Assembly (NCBI RefSeq): GCF_000327385.1
Contig: NW_008708797.1
Span: 1,344,024-1,408,023 of the forward strand
Source of the DNA: Lottia gigantea
Lineage: Eukaryota; Mollusca; Gastropoda; Lottiidae
Direction: 5' to 3'
Length of the DNA: 64,000 bases
Shown here in pieces: positions 53,155 to 64,000 of the stretch (its first letter is position 1; each line of letters begins with the position of its first letter). The position numbers and the translations under genes were made by a program. The notes under the pieces were generated by a model that worked only from the letters and a program-made list of their open reading frames with translations, ran no database searches and had not been told where the DNA came from.

Positions 53155-53255
53155 TCTGAGTGAGTTCTTCACTCACTCACTCACCCTTTCTTTCTCTTTT
53201 CATACTCTCATATTCATCTGCATGAATTCATTTCTTCACTCACTCACTCATTCCT
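53155..53255. repeat. (TCAC)n / pyrimidine-rich microsatellite
   Basis: Two short runs of CACTCACTCACTCA separated by a CTTTCTTTCTCTTTTC tract. Confidence 0.85.
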
Positions 53256-53499
53256 GATCTCTGTTAACCCAGGTTCCCTTGGTTTCGGTTCTTTTGTGAA
53301 TTTCGCTTTCATAAGTAATTTGGTTTCTGAATTGCAAAGACCCTCTCTTGGAAATCAGAGTTTTGTATATAGGTTTGAACTTGATTTTCTCTAGGTAATT
53401 TTCTTTATACTTCTTTTTTTTAACTGTGTATTATAGTTTAATCTTTCAATAGCAATTTCATCTTGTGACAGTCATGGTCAATTGAAAATATTCCTTTAA

Positions 53500-55481
53500 A
53501 TATCAAATTAAAGCTTAACACAGTACAAATAGTCACAGTACAATTATAACTGTGACAAAAACACTAGAATTGGTGACAAATCACAAGTTCGGAAGACCAA
53601 ACAATAAGGGTAATGATGGTCAAATTCCAAATAAATCTGTAGCCATGAAAAATAACACAATATTGCATACTCTATATTTATTTCCAAAATGTGTACACCA
53701 GAAACTGTACTTGTATGGAGTACATTATGTATAGAATATAACTAATTATATAGCTGTATAAGTATTCTATATAGACATTCATTAACTTGGTATCATAATC
53801 ATTCATTAGACCATAACTTTAAATATCCAACCTATTCTACAGTACAAAATTCAGCTTGAGCATTATCCAATATATCATAGTCCCAACTACTCAACAGACC
53901 CATAAGAAAATGATGCCCATTTTAGTGGTACTAGTAAGAATTAAGGAATTTGGAGGAGTCTGATATTTCACATATTTGTAAGAAGGTTTTTAGTTCCTGT
54001 CAATGCCTTTATATTTCTAACAAATATTGAAATAAGAAAGTGTAAAATAATTGCTCAAATGTGCCATACATGCAGGCATTGTGCTTAAGTTCTTGTTTTG
54101 CTCATTAACAACTGTCAAAAGTTTCCCTTAATATGAGTGAAAGCACTAAGCTATTTAAGTGGAGTGAAAGCAACTAATATAATGTAAATTATTGGTGGTA
54201 CTGTTAAGAAAACAAGTCTTAAGATGAACCTTTGTCCAAACAAAACATTTTTCTTATGTGACAAAACTTGAATGAATGTGAATATTATCCAATTTAGGGT
54301 AAAAGAAATAATATCTGTTTAACAGCTTTGAACACAATTTCACTTAAAAACTAAGTTCCAATATAGTAACATTATAAAAATTGTGAACAATTATGAACGT
54401 ATTTAATCTAAAAAACAACACCCTTCACCATTTTATATCTAAATGATCAATATCTTACAGATGATTCAGTTATAACTGAGCACAAATATTTGCACACATC
54501 TAGGAAACATTCCAAATATAAAAACTATCAGTTCACTTTATTTAACTCAAAACAAAAAGGACTGCTTTATATTGTATATATTTAAACCTCAGTGTGAACA
54601 AATACCTTGCTGTTTCATAGAAAATGAATTTGGTTTTTAACAAATTTTAGTACAACATGGGGTTCCAATTATTGCTTCCGATTTTGAATGGATTTCACAC
54701 CAAAAAGAAAAATCATATACATCATGGTTCATACATAAAAAATTTATTTTGAAAAATAATTCGACAAAATAATTTAAAATTGGTTCCCAAATTTTAGATT
54801 TTAGACACAACAAAGAGAGGCAGAGTGTCTGTGTATGGACAACTAAGATTTAAAAAAAAAATGGACGAAATTGGAATATATTTCACAATTTAAAATGAAC
54901 ACAACAATTAATTCAAAAACAACTAATTCTCATACGTATTTAAAGAAACAACATTTTAAATATTTGAAAGATTGTAATTCATAGAAAATAGTTAAGTAGT
55001 TTACTTGAACGGTATATCTTCAATTTTGTAAATTATCCTGAAATATTGTACATAAATCTTAACATCCATAAAACATTCATTTCAAAATCAACAATTATTG
55101 CTTGCAGTTTCTCTCCCTGCGATGAAAACAATTATCAAAATACAGTACCCAATTCTTCTAACAGGAATGACTTCAATGCAACTGACTACTAAAATATTTA
55201 GTGTTCTTTCTGATCTGACCAATTGGTCCAATTTGTATTTTCTTGCTCTACAGAGCCTTTCAATGAACATCAACAATGAATAGAAGATCTACATACAGTG
55301 TATTGTAACAAGCTACATTTTAGAAAATTGTATGATAACTAGTTTGATACTATATCATATTATCTGTCCGTTTGCAATTCAAGATGTCAATTAAAGTAAG
55401 AATTAATCATCACAATTCAATCTTTTATCAAAATATATCAACAAACTGCCCCTATAGGAAATGAATAATTCCACACACTTT
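53500..55481 (-). other. Probable 3' UTR and downstream region of the NDRG gene
   Basis: This AT-rich stretch follows the NDRG stop codon and holds no supportable coding exon. AATAAA hexamers on the minus strand lie at 54743-54748, 54537-54542 and 53677-53682. Any could be the poly(A) signal, but AATAAA is frequent by chance in such AT-rich DNA, so the transcript end is not resolved. Confidence 0.35.
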
Positions 55482-55687
55482 TTAACTTTTGGGTGGACTG
55501 CTGCTGAGAGGTGGCAAATGTTCCGCAGGTGGTGAGGTACCAAATTTGGGTGGACTCATTGAGTATATTCCTCGTGGTTGATCCGCCTCTTCCATGGACA
55601 AACTTCTGAGTCTTCCTCCAGTTGGTGGTATTATCCCTCCTTCAATCGAAGCTGACCTCTGAACTCTAGGCATAGGTACACCAGCTC
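55482..55687 (-). CDS. NDRG: NDRG terminal coding exon, Ser/Pro-rich tail
   Basis: This 206-bp exon carries the disordered C-terminal tail and the TAA stop. It starts AGVPMPRVQRSASIEGG, then GGRLRSLSMEEADQPRG, and ends in a Pro/Ser run (PPLSSSPPKS). RLRSLS fits the R-x-R-x-x-S pattern that SGK/Akt kinases use in vertebrate NDRG tails. The tandem ten-residue repeats of human NDRG1 are absent. Confidence 0.93.
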
Positions 55688-58600
55688 CTATAAAAATATT
55701 GCATGAAATAATTAAAACTTGTTTTAGTATTAGTGTTAAGAATCTTGACCACACATAACCATGTTTCATGAAAATAAGATTACAGATGATATTTATTTCT
55801 AATGGTAGATTTTTCAATATAAATGAATGGACAGATGATTGTGATATCTGCTTTTACTTGTACTTCTTAGCAATTGAAACAAATGTACATACAGGAATGT
55901 AGCAAGATCAAACAGATGAACAGGAAATACTTACCGAAACCCTGTCCTTGTAAGAAATATAAAAAGCTTTCTGCAAATTTATCTGGCTGTAAAAGAAAAA
56001 CAATCGTTGATCACATTTTTTAAAAAGTATTTACAAATTACTAACCAATAAGCTCTTTAATATATGTGGTCCTCAAATTATATGGTCACACAACTGATTT
56101 GTCCCCAAATTTTATGGTCACACAACTGATTTGTCCCCCAAATTATGTGGTCACACAACTTATTTGTCCCCCAAAATATGTGGTCACACAACTGATTTGT
56201 CCCTAAAATATATAGTCAAACAACTGACACATTAGTGCCTGTATCAAATTCAGAAGATAACTTTGGCACATAATGTTTTAAACCAATGTCAAGGGGAATA
56301 CTGTGGCAAACCCTTGAGATATCGGTTAACATCAAACTCATACAAGATTTTATAATTATCTACTTTGCTCCAAATAGTTTTACTTAGTTTTGGTACAGCA
56401 ATAAGGAGTATGAAAGATGATATAATAAACTAAAAAAAACTTACTCTCTCTTCTAAGACATTTGCTATATCCAAAACTTCTAGAATTTCAACATTTTTCT
56501 TAGGTAGTGAGGCTTGCATCTTTTTATATAATGACATGAAAGGTTTATAAAGATAGGCTTTAGTACCAGTTATCATCAACACAGGACATCTGAAATCAAC
56601 AAAATAATGTTTAACCTGAGGAAATGAGTTTGGAACAAAGATCAGTGCTGGTTAGATCATTGGAAGTTTGACCCTCACTGGTTTCATGATGGATTTGTGA
56701 TCTAGATCTCTGATCTCCTCAGAGTGCACAATCTTGGCGCCCATGAAAGTCAACTTTTGTCACCGTGTTGAAACAGCTGTGATAATGGGTAATCGAGAAA
56801 GTGATGGCTGGAATAAAGTCAACTGTCACATTATCCCAATTGACAGAGTAAATGGACCAGATAACAGTGAAAAAGCTATGCTATGATACTCATTACTTCA
56901 AACAGTACAGTGATTCAGATTTTCTTCTGCCATGTAATAAGATAGTTTGGAATTATAAGTGTTTAAAGACTTACTTGATCTTTCCAACAGATTCTGCAAT
57001 ATTGGATCTCCTAAAAGAATGAACAAAAAATTGCATGTTCAACAGCACAGATTCTTTTCAGATAATTGCTTTTGTATTTTGTTGCACTCACACCAACCAT
57101 TTCACATTGCTGAATGATAGAACTATTCCAATACAATCTGTAATTCTCTTTATTTTTAATGAGTTTGAAATTCTAAATCAGCAACTACATGTTATTTCAA
57201 AAACTCATGATAGAAGTTATGAGTTTCAAGAACATACAGGAATGGCCATTGTTTGTTAGTTTGAAAAAAATATTCTCCAAGAATATATATTCATATTATA
57301 CAAAATATACTTACTTCATGAAAGATTGTACAAATCTCTTCAGATTTTTAGCATTAATTTTGGAACGCAAAGAATCTTGAAAGGCTGAAATCACTACAGC
57401 GAGTTGTTCTTTATTTTCTGCTTTATCAATCTACAACAAACTGGTTCATACAATAAAGTACAATAACAAAGTATTTTAGTCAGGAAGAAAAACTTTTGAT
57501 AGATTGATATTGATAGCAAGTTCCAAGAATATTCTGCATCATTAACATTCTTGCTACTGGTGATATTCAATACACTTCAATAGACTTATCATTCATTCAT
57601 GTCCATTATTCAGTATTCAGCTGTAGTCAAGGAAAGATATTTTCGTGCACATTCAGGCCCAGTATTCTTGAAATGATTTTAGTGCTAGGACATCCTAAGG
57701 TCTTACCTTCTAATACTGTTTTTAAGACATCCTAGCACTAAGATCATTTCGAGAATACAAGCCCAGGTTCCAGCAGTTCTTACTGACCATTGGTGTTGAT
57801 CATGACTTCTACCACAGACTCCAATTTCCTTTGTTTATGTTTTGAATTGGAACTAGACGAGCATTAATTTCTTTGCTTGACTATACTCAGAATCTTTTGT
57901 CTTGTAACACATTTCCAAACTATGTCATATTTGTTTGCCTTGCCACATTATGTCAGAGTAAAGTAGTGCAACAAATCAAGTTTGCCCATTCTTTGGGAAT
58001 TATATCAGATCAGAAAGTGAGAATTATCTGAAATGTTTTCAACTTCCTGCAATGAATAAAGTTTGCTTAACAACTATGGCATCATTGAAATCATAATCAT
58101 GCACCAGTAGATCTTCTAAGCCTACTTTAAACTCATGCAAACAATTAACGATAACAGGAGGATGTTTTTTTTTCTTTTATAAATTAATCCTCATATTATA
58201 TCTAAGAATGATTAATGTTAACCATGCTATTTAAGAAGATTTTACAGCAAAAACTTATCTGAAAACGTACATGTGCAAAAGGCTATTGTAAAAATGATAA
58301 GAAATTAAGCTCAAGATATTGTTTCTTTTCTTTTCCCTGTCAACATCACTCATAACCATGACCATCATTTTAGTTTAAATATAAGTTTGACCTAAAGATA
58401 TTACCAACAAAGACATTTACGCTTTGATCAATTACCTCCATTATGAATATTGTATAATTCCACACAAGTAATGTACAAGCGCTTCCTTAGCGTTGGTTAA
58501 ATGTAATTTCTATAGCTGTTGCCAGATCATGGTATAAGTAACTCACAGATACACAATGAAATATCTCAAGCTGTATTTCAGGTACATTGCCATACTTTAT

Positions 58601-61600
58601 TATGTTGTTATTAAAGCATTAAGCAAAACAGTTAATATCAAATAATCAACTAGATATTCAAAAGATTCAACACATATGCAATTAGTAGAAATAATGCTGA
58701 GAATTATCAGTCTGGTGAGAATATAGAACTGTGTGTTGAGAAATAGTAAGAAATTCAGATTATTAAGAAAACAATGCAGAAACTACTAAACAGTAGTTTT
58801 AACTCTGTCAAGAAAGTAAAAAGAAATTCCAGAGATTGTTTTGAGAAACTTTCTTGTGCTAAGAAATTTAAAAAAAGACATGGATAGGCTATCTAAAATA
58901 TCTATCCTATACTCAACTACAAAAAATCTAGAAAGGGGACATAAAAAACATTCTCTCCATCAATGATAGCACAATAAAAGGAACACATCAGAAAAGGCTG
59001 CATTTTCCACTCTATTGATCACTGTTAAGTTTCATTTAAATAGGTTTTAATGTAAGGAACCACTAAACTTCAATGAGTTAAAATACATAAAATATTCATA
59101 TTGCACTGAAAGAAGTTTTCTATTGGTAGAGTGATACATGTTTATAACAATCTTGGTTGAATACAAATTTCCAATATAGTTAAGTTCTAATTGGACTCTC
59201 TGAAGAAATGACTTTTTGACGTATTAGTTTTGTATTATTAGTTTTATCTTCCAAATCTAGATAAATACAAAAGTGCTTTCAATATTGAAATTTTAAAACA
59301 ATCAAGCTAGAACATAGTTTATAAAAATATAATTTGAATAAAGAATGTATGGGTGTAATCAATCATTTTTAGAGGTAGACCACTACTAGGCTCTTTCTAA
59401 ATTTGCTATAGAGTAGATCTTGGATGTTATGTCCAGTGAGGTAAAACTGCCTCTTCCTAGAAGATTTACTCATTCCCTGATTATTATATTAGTGTAAAAT
59501 GGTTAATTTTCAAAAAGCAGCACAAAATGTTATTATTCATCATAATAAATTAGTAATTGGTTATCAATATTAGAATAATAATTTGTATATATTATGTTAA
59601 TTAGCCACCTTTTAACAAATTATCCTTTAATAAATATTCATAATATTAAATTCATTAGCATACTTGATCCCCATGGCATCGAATAATATATTAAAATATA
59701 TAGAATAAAAACTAAAGTGAAAGATTCACTAACGAGGTGCTAATTACATTACCTCTGACTATTCATGGTTGGTATGAAAGAAATTAATGCACATAATTAA
59801 TTAATATGCACAATTTTTATCAATAAAAAAAATAGTGTAATATTTTAAATCAATCAAAAACCTAGGCTAAATTCTGAAATAAATTAAGTGTTTTTTGAAT
59901 TTTTTATGAAAAAAATGTGTGGCTATCGTTTTAAAAATTATGAAATAAAAAGAACTAAAACATAGAAACTAAACAAAAATCAAAAATGCACTAAAGCTCT
60001 GCAAATGAAATATACAAAAAATAAAAGAAACAGAATTAAGTAAACAAATGCATATAAACAGGAATATAGATATATGATACAAAACAGGAAGCAATTGATA
60101 TAGATCAGCTTGAAGTAACAACATCAAATATATTGACTTCAGAAAAAGACATTTACTTGTGACTGAAAAACACTGTAAAAGTTTTGGAAAGGACTCAAGA
60201 ACTATCAGTTTTCATTAAGAGCCTACTAGTTTTGCAATTTACATATAGTTATAGACATATGTTATATATACTTACAGATCCAAATCTATGTAAAACAAGA
60301 TAAGCTTCAGCTGTAGGGTTCATACCAATCTGTTCTAATTTCCAATTGATAACCTGAAAAGAAGAGTAGTTTCCCTTTATATAAAATACCAAAATACATG
60401 CAGAACTCAGCAAATTTATCAAAATGCAAGGACATTACTTGAACAAGGTAAACTACAAGTTTTGAAATATATATCTAATAAGAGGTGACAACGCTTCTGT
60501 GGAAAGAACACAATTTAAAAGAAGTTTAAGATGCATGAAACCAAGTGAAAGACTTATGGGATACCATGTAAAGTAACTTCACAAACAATTTTGATTGTAA
60601 ATTTTAAAATTTTAGATAAGACTTTTGATAAATTTTTTCTGCACCAGCCAAAATTCTCTTCTGGAAACATCATCTTTTGAACAAACTGACTTTGATACAT
60701 GTGTTCATACATCAATTTTCTGCTTGGAATCAACCCTTTAGTAATTATATACATCAAACAATCCTGATCTCCTTTCAAACAGTCATAGTTTCTGATATAA
60801 CCTCAACCTTTGATTAGATTGTAAGTAAAATAAGTACGTAAATTGTACCTGATCTTTCAAACTCTCCATCACAGTAGCTGTAGAACCTGTACAATGTATT
60901 AAACATACACCACTAACACGTTCTGGCTGAGCCATCTACAAAATAATGAACACAGGTAAATAAAAGAGCCATCAAATTCAGAGATATGATAAATAGTTAC
61001 ATAAATATTCCAAAAAATTGCTGCTAAATCTTTCAAGAAAACTTCATTTTGATTAAACAAAAATAGGTGAACACACACAAAAAAAATTAATTATATTTAT
61101 CCATTTTGATTATTACTGTGATCGATAGTGAAATAAAGCATGCTGAAACTTTAGAAACATCTGACAATACTGTGAATGGGCAGAATAGACAACATTATAA
61201 TAGTTACATATACTACTTACAGCAAAGCGAGCGATAATATTAGCTCCAGCTCCTTCTCCTAATCCAATAACTTCTTTAACACTGAAAATAAAAAATGTCA
61301 TTGGTCAGACATTATAATATAAAACTCAACAATTCACATGCAATACTGCTTAAAATCTTTGAAAATCAAATTTCCTAGTTTTCCACCAAGCACATCATCT
61401 GTTCAATGATGCCCCTTTAAAATTTGGCCATAGGACATAATGTAAATCTATAGTGAAAGCTATAGGTAATAATCATAGTATGTATATCTGAAATTGACTC
61501 AAAAAGATGAAAGCGTAATTTCATGGATGGGTCACTATCAGAATGTGAAATTTTGAATTGAAGAATTATCAATCATTTAATATGTTACCCAGTACGTATG

Positions 61601-63021
61601 GGAGTTATTCATGACCGACATGTACTTTCTATGATGACCTATTTTGTAAATATTTATATTCAGTGTAAGAGTACAATAAAACTTCTTTTATTTCCTTTTA
61701 ATCTGACCTTGACTTCTTTCTCAAGTAGAGTAAAAATGAGCCAAACCTGCCCTTAATCCATAACGTCAACAATCATTATTTATGAGCACCATAAAGCTTA
61801 GAAGAAAAAGTCTGATGTAAAATCCTAATGATAATTGTAATTCTAGAAGTCATTAATGAAGATATCAGATTACATGGAGGCATATAAGTCTTTACTCCAT
61901 TCCTAATTGTTTGTACCCTAATTATATTTGGGAGGGGGGAAGGGGGCTGACACTAAGTCGACTCACAGAAAAACTGGCATAGGCATCAGTATTGTGTTAT
62001 TTAAAGAGATTTGGATTTTTCTTTACTCAGATTCAGAGACTGCGAGGATTATTTTAGGGGAAAAGCAGTAGGCGCTAGATTGCTCAATTTTGTTTGACAA
62101 CTGAGTGAAAACATATCGATTTCATTTAATTTTGATCATAACCCACTATTAAGTTCCATTTTGAAAAAAATTCTCTGGGTAGTGGAAATAATGTTTAATA
62201 TATCTTGAGGTTAATCCAGCAGAAGGTTTTGTTGAAGATAAGCTTGTGGACAAATTCCTCAAGTAATCAAATGATTGTCCATGTAAAATATGGTGGTTTT
62301 TACAACTAGGTTTAGATTTTTTGTTTTCACTATATAAAGATATTTTTAACACTCAAGATGAAACATTAGATGCAGTTGATGTGACAAGTAAGAATGTTTA
62401 AGATACATATAACTAACTTATAATAAACATGTTTATCAAACATTTAAATAGCCTATATTTTATAGTTCACCTTAAAACCAGTGTAAAAACTCCTTCTAGG
62501 GTGTACTTGATTTATAACATTCCATTAAATTACAACTGCATAATGTTTAACTAGTCTCTTAATGTTAACATTACATATACATTTACCAGATAAAACTCAT
62601 GTGTACCACAATAATTTCAGTTTACAGGCAATCACCAATTACTGTATAATTGTGATTATTATACACAAACATGCATAATGTACACCCCTTATAAAACAAA
62701 AGAAGAAAAAGCAAATTCTTTTTCTGCTCTTTACTGTTGTTCTTACCAGTTGTTCTTACCAGATTTCCAAATTCACCATTTTAAAACAATTGATATTTTT
62801 GGATGTGCAGTAGAAGCTATGCCTCTTGATAATAAATACCCAGTATCCAATTTCTGGTTCAATATAGCCATTTTAAACAGAACTGTCAATGTTGTAATGT
62901 CTTGATTTGTAGGACAGCACATTATCAAATCTGTTCTCACAAAAATAATAATACTTACTCCAATTGATCTAAAATACAGACTAAATCTTCACCAAGACTC
63001 TGCATACTAGGGAATGTATAG
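55482..63021 (-). CDS. NDRG: NDRG-family protein, C-terminal 280 residues over nine exons (5' part outside window)
   Basis: Nine minus-strand exons join with consistent phase: 62959-63021, 61221-61281, 60849-60935, 60276-60353, 57315-57430, 56975-57010, 56445-56589, 55935-55986 and 55482-55687 (844 bp; one base completing an upstream codon, 280 codons, stop). Every acceptor is AG; donors are GTAAGT except GTACAA after 60849-60935. The product matches NDRG proteins (alpha/beta-hydrolase fold): VIGLGEGAGANIIARFA lies where NDRG proteins have VIGLGVGAGAYILARFA, followed by a NWKL segment, KCPVLMITG (family CPALLVVG), and PDKFAESFLYFLQGQGFG before a Ser/Pro-rich tail. The nucleophile elbow reads G-L-G-E-G instead of G-x-S-x-G, so like known NDRGs it should be catalytically inert. 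NDRGs are cytoplasmic, stress- and differentiation-responsive and are phosphorylated at the C-terminus. The N-terminal third lies beyond 64,000. Paralogue number (NDRG1-4) cannot be assigned; invertebrate copies are often labelled NDRG3-like. Confidence 0.93.
55935..55986 (-). CDS. NDRG: NDRG exon
   Basis: This 52-bp exon encodes PDKFAESFLYFLQGQGF, the counterpart of QPAKLAEAFKYFVQGMGY, the last helix of the hydrolase fold in NDRG proteins. Acceptor TTTTACAG, donor GTAAGT. Confidence 0.93.
56060..56228. repeat. ~32-bp minisatellite inside an NDRG intron
   Basis: About 4.5 units built around GGTCACACAACTGATTTGTC are arrayed in the 458-bp intron between the exons at 55935-55986 and 56445-56589. 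Units differ mainly in the run after GTCCCC. Confidence 0.85.
56445..56589 (-). CDS. NDRG: NDRG exon with second core strand
   Basis: This 145-bp exon begins KCPVLMITGTKAYLYKPFMS, matching the family CPALLVVGDxSP strand and loop that in active hydrolases carries the catalytic Asp. No Asp is present in that loop here (TGTKAY). It ends ANVLEER in phase 0. Acceptor TTTCAG, donor GTAAGT. Confidence 0.92.
56975..57010 (-). CDS. NDRG: NDRG 36-bp micro-exon
   Basis: This short exon is fixed by phase: the split codon AA|G joins the previous exon, then RSNIAESVGKI, then a split codon AA|A to the next exon. The peptide aligns with the family segment around NRRDLEIERP that precedes the CPALLVVG strand. 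Acceptor TTTTAG, donor GTAAGT. Confidence 0.88.
57315..57430 (-). CDS. NDRG: NDRG exon
   Basis: This 116-bp exon (38 codons plus two bases) encodes a helical segment running from IDKAENKEQLAVVISAFQDS to KRFVQSFM. It is part of the cap region. It is separated from the preceding exon by a 2.8-kb intron, the largest in the window, which contains a foldback repeat. Acceptor TTGTAG, donor GTAAGT. Confidence 0.9.
57656..57763. repeat. Foldback (MITE-like) element in an NDRG intron
   Basis: Two arms of about 44 bp face each other and would form a near-complete hairpin. Both carry GAAATGAT followed by TTAGTGCTAGGA when read from the outside in. Arms differ at a few sites. No coding capacity. Confidence 0.8.
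57764..60275. other. Remainder of the large NDRG intron
   Basis: AT-rich intronic DNA between the exons at 57315-57430 and 60276-60353. I see no further exon, and none is needed because the flanking exons join in phase. Confidence 0.6.
60276..60353 (-). CDS. NDRG: NDRG exon
   Basis: This 78-bp phase-0 exon encodes VINWKLEQIGMNPTAEAYLV and continues to FGS. It corresponds to the cap-like helical region of NDRG proteins, where invertebrate members carry NWKL-type sequence. Acceptor TTTTCAG, donor GTAAGT. Confidence 0.9.
60849..60935 (-). CDS. NDRG: NDRG exon
   Basis: This 87-bp phase-0 exon begins MAQPERVSGVCLIHCTG, matching the family segment PxxVxGLVLIN that follows the elbow helix. Acceptor TTTGTAG. 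The donor is GTACAA, weaker than the GTAAGT used by the other exons, so this boundary is slightly less certain, although the phase supports it. Confidence 0.9.
61221..61281 (-). CDS. NDRG: NDRG exon with pseudo-nucleophile elbow
   Basis: This 61-bp exon encodes VKEVIGLGEGAGANIIARFA. The G-L-G-E-G motif sits where active alpha/beta hydrolases have G-x-S-x-G, and glycine there is the NDRG hallmark. Acceptor TTTTCAG, donor GTAAGT; the exon ends in phase 0. Confidence 0.95.
61282..62958. other. NDRG intron
   Basis: AT-rich intron between the exons at 61221-61281 and 62959-63021. The short open frames inside it have no recognisable similarity and interrupt no exon join. Confidence 0.6.
62959..63021 (-). 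CDS. NDRG: NDRG exon (first in window)
   Basis: This 63-bp exon encodes YTFPSMQSLGEDLVCILDQL, aligning with the family segment YPTMDQLAEMLPGVL just before the nucleophile elbow. It starts with one base that completes a codon from an exon outside the window and ends with two bases of the next codon. It is bounded by a TTTTTCAG acceptor and a GTAAGT donor. Confidence 0.9.
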
Positions 63022-64000
63022 CTGAAAAATACAAGCAAATATTTAAATATATTTATACATGAACAGGCTAAATTAAATTCAAATTAATAAGAATATATGC
63101 TAGGAAAGGCACACAATATAAATTAAATTTGATGATATATGATAATGATGATGTGATTTGATCATTAATTGACTATATGAAATGATTTTGATGATTAGTT
63201 AAGCTTTTTGGATGATGTGATTTGATCATAATTTGATATGATCTGATCATTTCTGAATATGATTTGATCATAATAAGATGAAATTAATTAATGATGTGAT
63301 TACACATCTGATGAAGCAACCTGTTTTGAAATAAGAAGAAGGGAAAAAACATACTAATATTAATGATGACAACAACTAATAATATTAACTACGATGAAAG
63401 CAAACAAATGTGATGAATAATTAAGGATTAACATAAGAATTGGAACAATGACATCTACAATAGTAAATACACAACATAAAATGAAAGTTGTTATTAATAT
63501 TGTAATAAAAGAACTGAAGGTAGTCTTGTCTGTTAATAAAACAAAAATCAGATTTCAATTTTCTTTTCAAGCAAAAGTTATCTTTAATATTTCCACAGAC
63601 GCAATATAATTGGAAAGTCATCTAGATATATCATTTCAAATCAGATGCTGATTTTTCAAGCTGAAAGTTGGAGAGGGCTTTGAAACCATTTCTACTGTTA
63701 CATACATGTAGGCATACATGTTAATATACATGCATTTGACATTTCATTTTCCTGCATATAAAAGGTGATAGCTGAAATTGAGCTATATCAGTCAGTCAAT
63801 GAAGCATCTGTTATAGTATGAGAGAATATGACTTTAATGTTAATGAATGATTAATTTTTACAGCAAAAACTTATTACTAATCTTCTAATTTGTTCTCACT
63901 TTCTATTTTCTCTCTTCCTCTTCTTATTTTTTCTTGAGTTTAATTCTATAAACTTTGTTCAGTGATCTATCATCACCTTGTAGTTACATTTTTTTTTGGA
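63022..64000. other. Intron upstream of the first visible NDRG exon
   Basis: No upstream NDRG exon (the family segment around HVDAPGQEEGA) is visible on the minus strand, so this is read as intron. It contains a GATGATGTGATTTGATCAT-like simple repeat at about 63120-63300. Confidence 0.5.

Overview
The window is AT-rich, intron-bearing, repeat-dense animal DNA. The single host gene I can support is an NDRG-family gene on the minus strand at the right edge. The mobile-element content (a DIRS-type tyrosine-recombinase retroelement, a Penelope-like element, decayed LINE and Penelope-type reverse transcriptases, several short TIR elements) and the many minisatellites fit a marine invertebrate, most likely a mollusc or another lophotrochozoan. 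That placement is inference; no sequence here fixes the species.

Layout. 1-4.5 kb: no supported gene. 4.5-11.4 kb: a nested repeat block in which two copies of a ~165-bp repeat face each other. They enclose a ~0.78-kb GC-richer TIR element and a 4.3-kb broken DIRS-like retroelement that keeps its diagnostic ends and internal complementary region. 12.3-14.0 kb: a 33-bp minisatellite with a homogeneous central block in inverted orientation. 15.4 kb: a 169-bp MITE. 17.9-18.6 kb: a decayed reverse transcriptase with a 3' tail that recurs at 49.7 kb. 23.4-24.2 kb: a 32-bp minisatellite with a 192-bp higher-order duplication, followed by a 24-bp array. 24.95-26.26 kb: a Penelope-like element with RT, GIY-YIG remnant and a characteristic terminus. 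27.3-28.1 kb: a LINE 3' half. 28.8 kb: a 37-bp minisatellite. 39.0-40.9 kb: an undiagnosed 1.87-kb element with long inverted ends. 44.7-45.75 kb: a 37-bp array that switches to 42 bp. 49.5 kb: a hAT-type MITE. 51.4-52.7 kb: a 49-bp array.

55.48-63.02 kb: the last nine coding exons of the NDRG gene, transcribed leftward, with splice sites and phases that join consistently into 280 residues plus a stop. The gene's 5' exons lie beyond 64,000. Its introns carry a small minisatellite and a foldback element. Most open frames elsewhere are chance frames, repeat-generated frames or mobile-element remnants. The clearest leads are the DIRS architecture and its apparent youth, the inverted flanks around it, the 39-41 kb element, the inverted minisatellite block and the NDRG C-terminal phosphorylation-like motifs.
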